Shown: positions 35,161 through 45,921 of the stretch, piece by piece
How the letters are laid out: each line of letters opens with the position of its first letter
Numbering within the stretch: the first letter of the stretch is position 1
Assembly (NCBI GenBank): GCA_037447655.1
Contig: JBBHKE010002960.1
Coordinates: 1 to 53,368 of the forward strand
From: Zygnema cylindricum
Lineage: Eukaryota > Streptophyta > Zygnematophyceae > Zygnematales > Zygnemataceae
Direction of reading: 5' to 3'
Length of the DNA: 53,368 nt
Position numbers and translations under genes: made by a program
The notes under the pieces: model-generated
The model's database searches: none
What the model was told of the DNA's origin: nothing
What the model saw: only the letters and a program-made list of their open reading frames with translations

Positions 35161-37131
35161 ACCACACAATCAGTCTTCGTCTTCGTCTTCGTCTACCTCT
35201 TCTTCTTCTTCGTCTTCATCTTCTTCTTTGTCTTCAGTCTTCGTCTTCGTCTTTGTCTTCAGTCTTCGTCTTTGTCTTTGTCCTTGTCTTCGTCTTTGTC
35301 TTCGTCTTCAGTTCTTCGTCTTCAGTCTTCGTCTTCGTCTTCAGTCTTCATCTTCAGTCTTAAAAAAAAATCTGCACAAAATTTCCTCCAAAACAAACCA
35401 CAAAAAAAAAACACACAAAACCCAACACAAGACGAAACACAAAACTGAACACACAAAAGAGAAACTACACAAAGAGCAAACCACACAAAAGACCAAACAC
35501 AAAAGACCAAACACAAAAGACAGAACACAAAATACAAAACACACAAAAGACAAGACACAACACACGCCAAATACAACACACAAAAGACAAAACATACAAA
35601 CCACACAAAGGACAACAAACACAAAGGGCAAAACGATAAAGTTAGAACCCACAAACAGCAAAACGCGCAAAAGAGAACACAAAAAGTAAAAACACGCAAA
35701 AGACAACCCACATAAATAACCACACAATCAATACTCATCTTTGTCTTCGTCGTCGTCTTCGTCTTCTTCTTTGTCTTCATGTTCGGTCTTCGTCTTCGTC
35801 TTTGGTTTTCGTCTTCGTTCTCGTCTTCAATCTTCGTCTTCAGTGTTAAAAAAAAAATCTGCACAAAATTTCCTCCAAAAAATAACACGCAAAAGACAGA
35901 AACACACAAAAGTTAGAACCCACAAAAAGACAAACCACAAAGATAAAACACATAAAACACAACACAAGTCGAATCACAAAAACCTGAACACACAAAAGAG
36001 AAACTACACAAAGAACAAACCACACAAAAGACAAAACACAAAATACAGAACACAAAACACAACACACACAAAAGACCACACAAAAAACCACACACCAAAG
36101 TCAACACAAAAAAGACAAAACATACAAACCACACAAAGGACAACAAACACAAGGGGCGAAACAACAAAGTTAGATTCCACAAACAGCAAACCACACAAAA
36201 AATAACACAAAAGAGAAAAAACACACAAAAGGCAACCCACACAAATAACCACACAATCAGTCTTCGTCTTCGTCTTCGCCGTCGTCTTCGTCTTCTTCTT
36301 CGTCTTCAGTCTTAAAAAAAATCCTGCACAAGATTTCATCCAAAAACAAAAACACACAAAAGACAACACAAACAAAAGTTAGAACCCGGAAAAGACTAAC
36401 CTCAAAGATAAAACACATAAAACACAACACAAGTCGAATTACAAAAACCTGAACACACAAAAGAGAAACTACACGAAGAATAAACCACACAAAAGACAAA
36501 ACACAAAATACAACACACACAAAAGACCACACAAAAAACCACACACCAAAGACAACACACAAACGACGAAACATGCAAACCACACAAAAGACAACAAACA
36601 CAAAGGGCAAAACAATAAAGTTAGAACCCACAAAAGACAAACCACACAAAAGATAACACAAAAGAGAAAAAACACACAAAAGGCAACCCGCATAAATAAC
36701 CACACAATCAATAATCATCTTCGTCTTCATCGTCATCTTCGTCTTCTTCTTCGTCTTCAGTCTTCGTGTCTTCGTCTTCAGTCTTAAAAAAAATCTGCAC
36801 AAAATTCCCTCCAAAAAAAAAACACACAAAAGGCAAAACACACAAAAGTTAGAACCCACAAAAAGACAAACCATAGAGATAAAACACACAAAACACAACC
36901 CAAGTCGAATAACAAATAACTGAACACACAAAAGAGAAATTACACAAAGAACAAACCACACAAAAGACAAAACACACCAGAGACAGCATACACAATAGAC
37001 AAAACATACAAACCACGCAAAGGAAAACAAACACAGAGGGCAAAACAATAAAGTTATAACCCACTAACAGCAAACCACACAAAAGATAACACAAAAGAGA
37101 AAAAACACACAAAAGACAACCCACAAAAATA
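35161..37131. repeat. Higher-order repeat copy 2 (four units, 1971 bp)
   Basis: Unit lengths 558, 529, 451 and 433, collinear and very similar to copy 1, including shared oddities (AAATTCCCTCC in the last unit, AAGATTTCATCC in the third). A third, partial copy follows from 37132. Confidence 0.85.
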
Positions 37132-38167
37132 ACCACACAATCAGTCTTCGTCTTCGTCTTCGTCTACCTCTTCTTCTTCTTCGTCTTCACCTTCTTCTTT
37201 GTCTTCAGTCTTCGTCTTCGTCTTTGTCTTCAGTCTTTGTCTTTGTCTTTGTCCTTGTCTTCGTCTTCATCTTCGTCTTCAGTCTTCGTCTTCAGCTTCA
37301 GTCTTCATCTTCAGTCTTAAAAAAAAATCTGCACAAAATTTCCTCCAAAACAAACCACAAAAAAAAAAACACACAAAACCCAACACAAGACGAAACACAA
37401 AACTGAACACACAAAAGAGAAACTACACAAAGAGCAAACCACACAAAAGACCAAACACAAAAGACAGAACACAAAATACAACACACACAAAAGACAAGAC
37501 ACAACACACGCCAAATACAACACACAAAAGACAAAACATACAAACCACACAAAGGACAACAAACACAAAGGGCAAAACGATAAAGTTAGAACCCACAAAC
37601 AGCAAAACGCGCAAAAGAGAACACAAAAGAGTAAAAACACGCAAAAGACAACCCACATAAATAACCACACAATCAATACTCATCTTTGTCTTCGTCGTCG
37701 TCTTCGTCTTCTTCTTTGTCTTCATGTTCGGTCTTCCTCTTCGTCTTCGTCTTTGGTTTTCGTCTTCGTCTTTGTCTTTGTCCTTGTCTTCAGTCTTCGT
37801 CTTCGTCTTCAATCTTCGTCTTCGTCTTTAGTCTTCATCTTCAGTCTTAAAAAAAAATCTGCACAAAATTTCCTCCAAAACAAACCACAAAAAAAAAACA
37901 CACAAAACCCAACACAAGACGAAACACAAAACTGAACACACAAAAGAGAAACTACACAAAGAGCAAACCACACAAAAGATCAAACACAAAAGACAGTTCA
38001 CAAAAAAACACACGCCAAAGACATCACACAAAAGACAAAACATTCAAACCACACAAAGGACAACAAACACAAAGGGCAAAACGATAAAGTAAGAACCCAC
38101 AAATAGCAAACCGCGCAAAAGAGAACACAAAAGAGAAAAAACACACAAAAGACAATCCACATAAATA
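37132..38167. repeat. Higher-order repeat copy 3 (partial)
   Basis: It starts with the same GTCTACCTCTTC block as copies 1 and 2 (unit lengths 532 and 504), then diverges into the array end. Confidence 0.75.
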
Positions 38168-38550
38168 ACCACACAATCAATACTCATCTTTGTCTTCGAC
38201 GTCGCCTTTGTCTTCTTCTTTGTCTTCATCTTCAGTCTTCGTTCTCGTCTTCAATCTTCGTCTTCAGTGTTAAAAAAAAAATCTGCACAAAATTTCCTCC
38301 AAAAATAAAACACAAAAAAGACAAAACAAACAAAAGTAAGAACCCACAAAAGACAAACCACAAAGATAAAACACATAAAACACAACACAAGTCGAATCAC
38401 AAAAACCTGAACACACAAAAGAGAAACTACACAAAGAACAAACCACACAAAATACAAAACAAAAAAGATAGAACACAAAATACAACACTCACAAAAGACA
38501 ACCCAAAAAACCACACACCAAAGACAACACACAAAAGTCAAAACACACCA

Positions 38551-38555
38551 GAGAC
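38551..38555. repeat. TSD of the 246-bp element, left (GAGAC)
   Basis: Repeated at 38802-38806. Single copy in homologous uninterrupted satellite units. Confidence 0.88.
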
Positions 38556-38669
38556 TGTTGGAGAACTGTCCACTTTGGACTCCACACGTGTGTATCGCGC
38601 TGTAAGCTGGTTCGCTAGTGCGCCGCTCATAGCCGTATAAATTCGGTATTAGGCGCTTGCGTACACATC

Positions 38670-38741
38670 GGCCGGGTAGCTCAGTTGGTAGAGCTAGTGT
38701 ACGGTTTACACAGGTCCCGGGTTTGATCCCCGGCCTCGCCA
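38670..38741 (+). tRNA. tRNA-like sequence with Pol III A and B boxes, probably not a working tRNA
   Basis: It folds as a tRNA of 72 nt. The acceptor stem 38670-38676 pairs with 38734-38740 with one mismatch and one G-T. The D arm GCTC/GAGC (38679-38694) is perfect. The T arm CCGGG-TTTGATC-CCCGG (38717-38733) is perfect. The anticodon arm AGTGT/ACACA has one mismatch and its loop reads ACGGTTT, so position 33 is C instead of U. A GGT (Thr) anticodon would be formal only. A box (TAGCTCAGTTGG) and B box (GGTTTGATCCC) are well kept. No CCA is encoded. It is embedded in an LTR-like element. Confidence 0.55.
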
Positions 38742-38745
38742 CTTT

Positions 38746-38763
38746 CCAAAGTTAACACTTTGG
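38746..38763 (+). other. Perfect hairpin downstream of the tRNA-like sequence
   Basis: CCAAAGT-TAAC-ACTTTGG, a 7-bp stem with a 4-nt loop, 4 bp after the tRNA-like fold. It may be part of a transcript fold. No T-run Pol III terminator follows directly. Confidence 0.6.
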
Positions 38764-38801
38764 CGCCCTTGCGATAAGTTGAATATCGCTGATTTCTAAC
38801 A

Positions 38802-38806
38802 GAGAC
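38802..38806. repeat. TSD of the 246-bp element, right (GAGAC)
   Basis: Duplicate of 38551-38555. Confidence 0.88.
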
Positions 38807-38940
38807 AACATACTCTAAAGACAAAACATAAAAACCACACAAAGGACAAAATAATAAAGTTAGAACCCACAAACAACAAAGCACATAAAAGAGAACACAA
38901 AAGACAACCCACACAAAAAACCACACAACCAGTCTTTGCC

Positions 38941-39300
38941 TTATTACTGAGCTTATTACCAATACAAGTATAATTCCTAAAATTATTACAATTACTAATA
39001 GTATTAATGAAATTATTACCATTACTAGTCTTATTAAGAAAATTATTACTATTACTGGTATTATTATGGAAATTATTAACATTACGTAGTATAATTGCTG
39101 AAATTGTTACAATTACTAGAATTATAATTGATATTTTTATCATTATTAGAATTATTTCTGAAATTGTTACCATTACTAATATTATTACGGAATATGTTTC
39201 CATCACTAACATTATTACTAAAATTGTTATTATTTCCCTTAGTAAAATTATTACTGAAATTGTTACCAGTACTAGTATTTGATAACATTACCTTGATAAC
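38941..39300. repeat. AT-rich minisatellite, about 33-bp unit
   Basis: A degenerate unit close to GAAATTATTACCATTACTA plus GTATTATTA repeats about 10 times. On the minus strand it reads as Asn-rich SNGNNFSNN-type peptide repeats, an expected side effect. Confidence 0.85.
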
Positions 39301-39304
39301 GTTT

Positions 39305-39475
39305 GCTTTAGCAAGTTCCGGGTAGTTCCGTTTAAGTGAAGTTAAAGTCCCAAGTAAAGTTAAGTTAAAAGTTCAGTTAAAGTAAAGTTGAAGTCAAGTT
39401 AAAGCCAAATTAAAGTTCAAGTAATAGTTCCGTAAGTTTCGTTAAAGTTCTGTGAGAGTTCTGTTTGACTAATTC
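39305..39475. repeat. Short-period repeat (AAGTTAAAG words)
   Basis: AGTTAAAGT-like and AGTTCCGT-like words recur every 10-14 bp. No coding sense. Confidence 0.7.
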
Positions 39476-39497
39476 AAAGTTATTTAAATAATCTATC

Positions 39498-39919
39498 TCA
39501 GATAAGTTTATTTACCTCGAGACGGGCTGCGAGAGTTGCAGTCATGCTCATTTCTTTTTCTTTCACTGCTTGTAAAGCGGTTGTTTTTGCTGCGGTGGTA
39601 GCTGCCCGAGTTGCCCGAGTCCCGACATTTTTTGCCTTGCCCGGAGCCGCATGATTGGATGCCGTGCTGCCCAATCCAAAAGCAGGGGGATGGTCTTGGG
39701 AAGCTTCCCGACTGCAAAGACCCGCAGGACAGGCATTTTTGGGCGCTGCTTTAGAGCTACGGATTGCAGAGAAGAACGGAAGAAGGGAAGGAGGAAACAG
39801 CATAAAAGTAAAAATAGCACTTTAGTGCAAGTGAAAATGTTGTTTTGGTAAGAAAACATTCTCACCTTTATACCGCCGTGGGCGTTGCTCAAGTTTGTAC
39901 CAAAAAAACGCCTGAACAT
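39498..39919 (-). other. Uncertain ORFs in a GC-richer island
   Basis: Two overlapping minus-strand runs, 39498-39803 (Ala/Thr/Lys-rich C-terminus) and 39563-39919, lie in a local non-repeat island. Neither shows a domain and both are interlocked in different frames, so at most one is real. Confidence 0.2.
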
Positions 39920-40119
39920 CTTTTTTCAAGTTCTTTTTTAAATCAAACGCCCAAACGCTCAAATCGCGAGATGACAAAAGTTTTGGAAAATCAAAACGAA
40001 TCGTAAACCGACGATTACAGGCGTCAATCCGACAGCGACTCGAAAAAAAAGTTTCGATCGATTTCCAAAAAGCAATTGTGGGAATCGAAGCTGTTGAAGC
40101 ATTAATGGAGGCTTGCCAA

Positions 40120-41100
40120 GGTCGAATGAAAGGTATTCATTTTAAAATAAGCTTCGTAAATGCATGTTGGACTCGAGGCAAAAAACTGTACAGATAAGAC
40201 AAAAGACAAAACATAAAAGGGGGGAAGCGAGGGGATGAAGACAAAAAATGGGGGAGAGGGGAAAAAATCAAAAAAAGGGGACAGTAGATGTTAGAAGGTA
40301 TTCGTTTTGAAATCGAAGTAGTAAATGCATGTTGGACTCGAGACAAGAAAAATGTATAGATAAGACAAACAAAAAGACACCAAAAAAGAAAAAAGGGTAG
40401 GGAACGAGGATGCTGGGGAAAAAACTAGGGGAGAGAGGGGAAAATATGGAAAACGGGGAAAAAAATGGGTAGCTGTTAGAAGGTATTTATTTCGAGATAG
40501 AAGTCAGCAAGAAAGGAAGGGAGGAAGGAGACGGAAGAAAACTAGGAAAGGAAAAACAAAAGAAAGGGAAGAAAAGGGAAAACACAATTGTTAAAAGCTG
40601 TATGTTTCGAAATTGGGCTCATAAATGCATGTTGGACTAAAAAAAAAACTGTATAGATAAGACAAACAAAAAAAAGCTACAAGAGAAAAAATGGGAGGGA
40701 AGCGGAAGAAAGAGGGGCAGGAAGAAGAACGGGGGAGAAAGGGTAAAAAATGGAAAAGGGAAAAGGAAAACACCAAATGCTAAAAGTTATTCATTGAAAA
40801 TCGAAGTCATACATGCATGTTGGACAAAAAACTTTATGGAAAAGCAAGGTAAAACAAAAGGGGGGAGGCAACTGACAGCAAAAAAAATAGAGAAAAAATA
40901 ACGGAAGCAAGGGACGAAATGGGGAAAAAACATAGTTGTTAAAAGCTTTCTGTTTTCGAAATTGAATTCATAAAAGCATGTCGGACTGAGAAAATAAAAA
41001 AGAGGATACATAACGACAAACTGGAAAACAAACGGGAAAAAAGAGGAAAATACAAAAATATATACATAAAAGAAAGCTAAAAAAAGACAGGTCGATGGCA
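40120..41100. repeat. Purine-rich tandem repeat, about 150-190 bp unit, five to six copies
   Basis: AAATGCATGTTGGACT-like landmarks occur at about 40160, 40324, 40624, 40812 and 40973, each followed by A-rich GTATAGATAAGACAAA and then GGGGAGAGGGGAAAA-type sequence and a TTAAAAGCT/TTAGAAGGT spacer. A degenerate unit lies near 40475. Confidence 0.8.
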
Positions 41101-42667
41101 ATATGGATTAACAAAAGACAGCCAGCTATATAAAATATATATAATACCTTAGCAAAAATGTAACAAAAACGAGAAAAAAAACCATCAATTCTTAAACATT
41201 CAACTTACTGATGATCCTACATAAATTGTTTCACAAGAAAGGTCCACGCATCAAGAACCAGAAATTAGACTGAAACAAGTACAGAAAAGCGGTACAAAAC
41301 AATCAAAACAATCAGAACAAAACCCAGGATACAAGATACAGAACTGCGAACTGGAAATTAAATGAAATAAGGGCTGTGGAGATGTATTGCAATAAAAGAG
41401 CGTGTTTAAGTTTCACTTTTTACAGCTGTATATTGAGTTTTATTTTGAGCTTCGTTTTTATTAGACGTTTAAACATTTGTCCATTTTGTTTATTTAGCTG
41501 TCAAATAACTCTTTTCTGACTGACAGCTGTGCTTTGTACAATTTCTGTTAAACTAAAATATGTACAATTTCAACAAAGTAAATTTCAACTAAAAAGCGTA
41601 TTAGTTTTACATTAAAATGTAAAATTTCAACTAACCTATGGTTTCCACTTTGTTTTCCGTCGGTTTGTTTTCGTCTAAAATTGCAGCTGCCTTTACCTGT
41701 TGCTGATAAAATATAAACAGAAACAAAAAAAAACAAAAAAAACAAAAACCGTAATAAAACTATGTAAAATTCATGCAAAACTTGACAAAATTTATGGGAA
41801 ATTCAAAAACAAGCATTGCTACTCACTTTTGCAGCTGTCATAAAAAAATTAATTCAAAGGACAGTTGGCAAGTTGTGGTCAAGATTCACCGAACTTTGGC
41901 ACAAAAGACAAACTGACACGTGTAGATAGTAAAAGTAAGTCATGAAAAGTCCGTTTAAAAAAACGAACTTATATTAGTTATACATTTTCAAACTCCTGAA
42001 AATGAAATGCAGACAGGCAGCAAGAAAACGACAGCAGAGTCTCTTTCCACTGCAGGAGGTTTAAAAAATAAAAACACTAGGTTTTATGGAGAAGTTTTGT
42101 TTTGTAAAGTTCGTATTTATAAAAGTAAATACAAAAGTAGCTACAAAACTGATGCGGGAATCTAGTATGAAGGAGAAAATACGTACTTCAAGAAAACAGT
42201 AGCAGAAAAATGAAGATTTTTTCTTGTATGAAAAAATAGATAACAAAATAGTAAAAACGGAAAAGCAAATGAACAACAGAGAAAACCAGAATTTAAAGAC
42301 CATTTAAGGATGTAACTGATGTATTTTGGAAACGGAAAATGAGAAAGAGAGAGGGAGAGAAAGAGAAACGAACCTGCAAGGATGAACGAAAACAGAGAGA
42401 GAACTTCGCGAGAGTGAGGAGGAGGATGGGAGGATGTTACTTTTTAAGTCATACAAAATACCTGATGCATGACATGGGTCCATGCATCCTGTGTGTACAA
42501 CTGTACAACGTCTGCTTGCGAACGGGCGGAAAAGCCGCGCGCGGTGACTCAAGATCCTAACCGATGTTTTGATGATCCACGGTTGAGGGTGTCTTATAGT
42601 TGATTTCCGCGCGGGATTTCGATATTACCGTTCGAGTTGAAGATCTACGGTTGACCCTTATTGAAGA
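41101..42667. other. Intergenic sequence, purine-rich
   Basis: No gene recognised. CAGCTGTCA-like words recur between 41420 and 41850. A GAGAGAGGGAGAGAAAGAGA tract lies near 42345. Confidence 0.3.
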
Positions 42668-43108
42668 TTGCCGTTAAAGTACAGACAAAGCACCGTAAGA
42701 GGCGCGGGGAGTATGACACGACATGACGGACACAATGAAATCTCAACAGGTACATCCGTACGACAAATCAGCGGACGTACAAAGGATTTTCGTGTTCTCA
42801 CCCCAGAATCCCAGATAGTCACTTGTTTTTGTAGTTTACGTGCGCGAATGGTCTATTTCGTGCGTACACAATGCAAATATTGTAAACATAATGAAAAAGG
42901 TGCGAACGAATACACGTTGCCGGGTAGAATTTATTCAGACGGAAATTCAAAGTACGGAGCGATCGGTTTCGAAAAGCGTCCGCCATGGGTACGGACAAGT
43001 TGCGTGCACAAGTGTACAAGTGGACATAAATGCGATAGCGATATTATTTCAGAAGGTTCTACTACAACACGATTTAGCGAAGAATCTGATAACAGTGAAC
43101 GATCGTAA
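42668..43108 (+). CDS. Open run of 146 codons, unidentified, doubtful
   Basis: The frame is open from ATG 42668 and contains scattered Cys (CKYCKHNEKG, CVHKCTSGHKC) but no motif I can name. Other frames here are open too (42840-43166 plus, 42931-43203 minus), which lowers confidence that any is coding. Confidence 0.2.
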   Translation: MPLKYRQSTVRGAGSMTRHDGHNEISTGTSVRQISGRTKDFRVLTPESQIVTCFCSLRARMVYFVRTQCKYCKHNEKGANEYTLPGRIYSDGNSKYGAIGFEKRPPWVRTSCVHKCTSGHKCDSDIISEGSTTTRFSEESDNSERS

Positions 43109-43163
43109 CTCAATGTGTTTGTTCTCCGTCGGTACATTTTGGTGGTACAAATGTATTTGGAAA

Positions 43164-43779
43164 TAGTGTTGTGTATCGGTGAGGATTTGCCGATAACCGA
43201 CATGGGCTTTTTACGGGTTGCCGATAACCGATATATCTGTAAGATATATCGTTATTGGAGTTATCGCCCATAATTAACCGATAATATCGGCTGTTTATCG
43301 GCGATAGCACCAATATCGATAACTATTGCCGATAACTGTACGCAACATACAGATAAATGAACGGCCAGTACACTCAACTGTGCGTGTTATGTCCCGGACT
43401 ATAGAGTTAATTAAAATTGTAAATTAATATTGTAAATTAATATTGTAGATTACTATTTTTGTTTCGGTACTATAGTTTTAGAACTATAAAGTATTGTTTA
43501 ATAGTTATCAACGTTTATGTGTTGCGCTGTCCATAATAAATTCCATATAAACAAATACGGAACAGATTCTTATACGTGGGCCACACTATATAAAGTCAAT
43601 GATATATTACAGTATTTTATAAAGTACTACTGTATGCATACTATATTTTTTTTTAAGTTATTCCAGATATGGAATTTGTTGGTCTCGGACCGATATATCG
43701 AGACCTTTGACCGTTTGATAATTGATAACTATCGGTATCGGTATTATCGAGATAGATTTTTTACCAATACACAGCACCA
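43164..43779. mobile_element. hAT-like MITE candidate
   Basis: The left end TAGTGTTGTGTATCGGT and right end (inverted) TGGTGCTGTGTATTGGT agree at 14 of 17 positions. The interior is packed with CCGATAACCGATA and ATATCG words, typical of hAT subterminal repeats. The length is 616 bp with no coding. I could not pair an 8-bp TSD, so the edges may be slightly off. Confidence 0.4.
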
Positions 43780-43887
43780 AGAAAAACCCTTCGAAAAGCA
43801 ATATATTTTGACTGCTATGGTACTCGCAAGATTATGTTTGATAAGTACAATGGAATATAACGCAAAATCGGACATTTGATTAGTGAA

Positions 43888-44025
43888 AATGTTGTGTATC
43901 GGGTAAAAAAATATCGCGATAGATTCGATATTAAACATATCAAGTATTGGCTCGTTAGAGGGCTCCGTATATCGCTCCAGGACCAACAAAAAATATCGCG
44001 ATATACTTGGTAAAAAGTGGACGTT
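43888..44025. repeat. Second fragment with the same TGTTGTGTATCGG end
   Basis: TGTTGTGTATCGGGTA followed by AATATCGCGATAG and, near 44000, AATATCGCGATATAC. It resembles one end of the preceding element and may be a partial copy. Confidence 0.35.
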
Positions 44026-44092
44026 CATACAAATTTAGTATGACAACTCTTACTGTAAGTCGTATGGTGAATATAACCTAAAATCGTCCCCT

Positions 44093-44103
44093 CCCCCCCC
44101 CCC
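44093..44103. repeat. C11 homopolymer
   Basis: Eleven consecutive C just upstream of a family A LTR. Confidence 0.95.
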
Positions 44104-44134
44104 TCACACACTGAGCGCCAGCCACGGGGAGGGG

Positions 44135-44892
44135 TGTAGAATATAATGGTTATTGCTAGTATTTTCTAGGTAAAAACTTGTATAAATAATGCAGAAAAGA
44201 AGCAAATGCAGTCTGCCACTAACTCCTCTCTTCAACTCCCACACTTGTCGCAATCATTTAAGGTTGGAGAGGGAGCTAGAGCCATGGCTCCCTATGTTGT
44301 CCAGAGAGAGAAAGGTAGTAGTTTGGTGGGTGTACTAGAAAGGAAAGTGACTGACCTAAGATTTGATCCAGGTACCTCCCGTCCGTCTAGTCGCATGTAG
44401 TCGTTACCCTTATCCTATTAGTCTTGGACCATCGCTAAAGAATATAGGGTTTTTTTTTTATTTTAACACATATACGTAGACGAATTCATTTAACGGAAAA
44501 ATAGATTTCTAGTACATAGAAACAGTTTTAGTATCGTACGGTTTACTTTACTTCGCGGAACCAATACCGCGTATTTGTTTCGACCACAAAACAAATACCT
44601 CGCATCTATTTTCGGCGGCTGGAAATGAAAGCCATTTTTTGTCGGACGGTTGCGATAGGTGCCCAGATCGCGAAACTGTCGTTTTGGCGGTTTTTTGTCA
44701 CCGCCACGTCAAGTGACACGTGGCACAACCTCATTGGCTTGCGAGATCTCCACAGAATATAGGAGCAAATCCGATATGGCAAACGTCGACATTTTGGCCA
44801 TGCCGTGCGATCGACGTACAAAAAGTACTCCGAAATCTATACCTTTCTATACAACACAACATTTTGATTGGTGTCGTACACTAGTTGTTGAA
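44135..44892 (+). repeat. Family A LTR, 3'-truncated
   Basis: It starts TGTAGAATATAATGG like the E2 LTR, with the shared CTCCTCTCTTCAACTCCC and GAGCCATGGCT segments, CACGTGGC (about 44717) and a GTAC-type block (44805-44862) followed by ATTGG. It breaks off at about 44892, where an inverted family B gag begins. Confidence 0.8.
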
Positions 44893-45018
44893 AGTCATGG
44901 CCATAATGACTCGGCTGCGATCTACTTGCACTTTGAGTATGCTTGCACCTGTTGGAATATGTTGTTCTACGACCATTCGAACAAGGGAAGCATCAGTAGT
45001 AGTAGTAGAAGTAGACAT
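44893..45018 (-). pseudogene. Family B gag start, inverted fragment
   Basis: On the minus strand ATG at 45018 opens MSTSTTTTDASLVRM, then VVEQH as in the copy at 9609. It is cut at 44893 by the truncated LTR A. Confidence 0.6.
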
Positions 45019-45921
45019 AGTTCACTCATAGAAGCTAACCAAGAATCCTCCAAAACAACTGTTTTATACAACTCACCAAATCTGATACAACTGTCCAAAT
45101 TGATTCAAATAAACCACATTATAGAATATCACAAAGAATGACAACTCCCAAAGTTTGAGCCTAATTGCTCTAACATACACAAAGATATGCAACTCAGAAG
45201 TCTCCCAAAAATAGTTTGCAAATTACACAGTTTGGAAGTCTTGTTACATAAAATGTTCTAAGTCCTAAGTCTTATACTCGTAGTGAGTTTCTACTCTTAG
45301 TTGTCTAATTACGTAGTGCTGTAACTCCAATACAAGTGTTCTTTGGAGAAACATCCAAAGACCAAACAGCCACTAAGATTTAAGTACTCCTAATCACACT
45401 ACAACTAATCTACCACTATGCAATCAATATTACTGAGAGATCTATACTAAGTGATTGTACAAATACTTGCCGTCGGCTTAGTTACTACTGTCAAGTTACG
45501 TTCTTTTAGATGTTGCAAAATCACCTGCAAGCAAATCACTTGTGATCCTTTTATGAATCTCGTCTATCGACTTTATTCATTTAAACCGCAGCTACGTTGT
45601 CTTGTTCCAGATCATATTTAACCTAACCACACCTTCGTCGCAACTGCGTTGTTCCGTATCGTATCTTATCTAAAAAACCTACAGCTTTGTCGCAGCTACG
45701 TTGTCCCGTATCAATCATATCCAAAATAACCGCAGCTTGTCCCGTCAACGTCACAGTTGCTTTGTCCAGTTCAATGTATGACACGGGTATGTGGGTTTCG
45801 ATGCCATTCCGAAATACGTGTTTTATCCTTAACTAATGACGGATGTCCCTTTACGCTACATTTTACTATCTTTTTGATGTCACACTAATTTATTGAGACT
45901 TAAACCTTTTCAAAATCAACA
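45019..45921 (-). repeat. Family B LTR plus leader, inverted
   Basis: The minus strand starts TGTTGATTTTGAAAAGG at 45921, directly after a PPT (CTTTGGGGGAG, 45922-45932). It carries three to four tandem units around GGTACRGGACAACG/CAGCTGCGG (45580-45790), GGACTTAGAACATTTTA (about 45255) and the leader leading to the gag ATG. The LTR/leader boundary is not resolved. Confidence 0.7.

Larger units (their letters stand above)
38556..38801 (+). mobile_element. 246-bp LTR-like element (TG...CA) with tRNA-like core, inserted in the satellite
   Basis: The sequence starts TGTTGGAGAACTG and ends GATTTCTAACA, flanked by GAGAC on both sides (38551-38555, 38802-38806). Paralogous satellite units (near 31640, 35007 and 36978) show the empty site CACACCAGAGACAGCATAC, which confirms the insertion and the 5-bp duplication. 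TG...CA ends, a 6-bp imperfect terminal inverted repeat (TGTTGG/CTAACA) and a 5-bp TSD are LTR traits. There is no poly-A tail as expected of a SINE. Inside are a tRNA-like sequence (38670-38741) and a perfect 7-bp hairpin (38746-38763). A solo LTR of a small LTR element that carries a Pol III promoter, analogous to Cassandra with its 5S sequence, is the best reading. Confidence 0.8.
31431..38940. repeat. Long C/A-rich satellite array, about 15 units of 433-558 bp
   Basis: Each unit has the order ACCACACAATCA, a pyrimidine block of TCTTCG-type hexamers, TTAAAAAAAAATCTGCAC plus AAAATTTCCTCC, then several hundred bp built from CACAAAAGACAAA-like words. ACCACACAAT starts at 31761, 32202, 32719, 33185, 33738, 34263, 34728, 35161, 35719, 36248, 36699, 37132, 37664 and 38168, with a last degenerate one at 38920. 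The long Cys/Phe/Val-rich or Lys/Thr-rich ORFs on both strands are by-products of a repeat that rarely forms stop codons, not genes. Confidence 0.93.

Noticed and set aside
36257-37048. Long minus-strand ORFs rich in Cys, Phe, Val and Leu across 31291-38742, resembling membrane proteins (up to 263 codons)
   Set aside because: They follow the satellite unit, appear in several frames at once and change with every unit. The repeat simply lacks stop codons.
38251-38742. Minus-strand ORF beginning MARPGIKPGTC with LPTELPGR
   Set aside because: This is the antisense reading of the tRNA-like A and B boxes fused to satellite; the same phrase is a common artefact of tRNA-derived repeats.
31431-38940. 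CRISPR-like array
   Set aside because: Units of 433-558 bp with no short repeat/unique spacer structure, in a eukaryotic TE context.
39128-39325. Leu-rich ORFs in 38941-39325
   Set aside because: Produced by the 33-bp AT-rich minisatellite in any frame.
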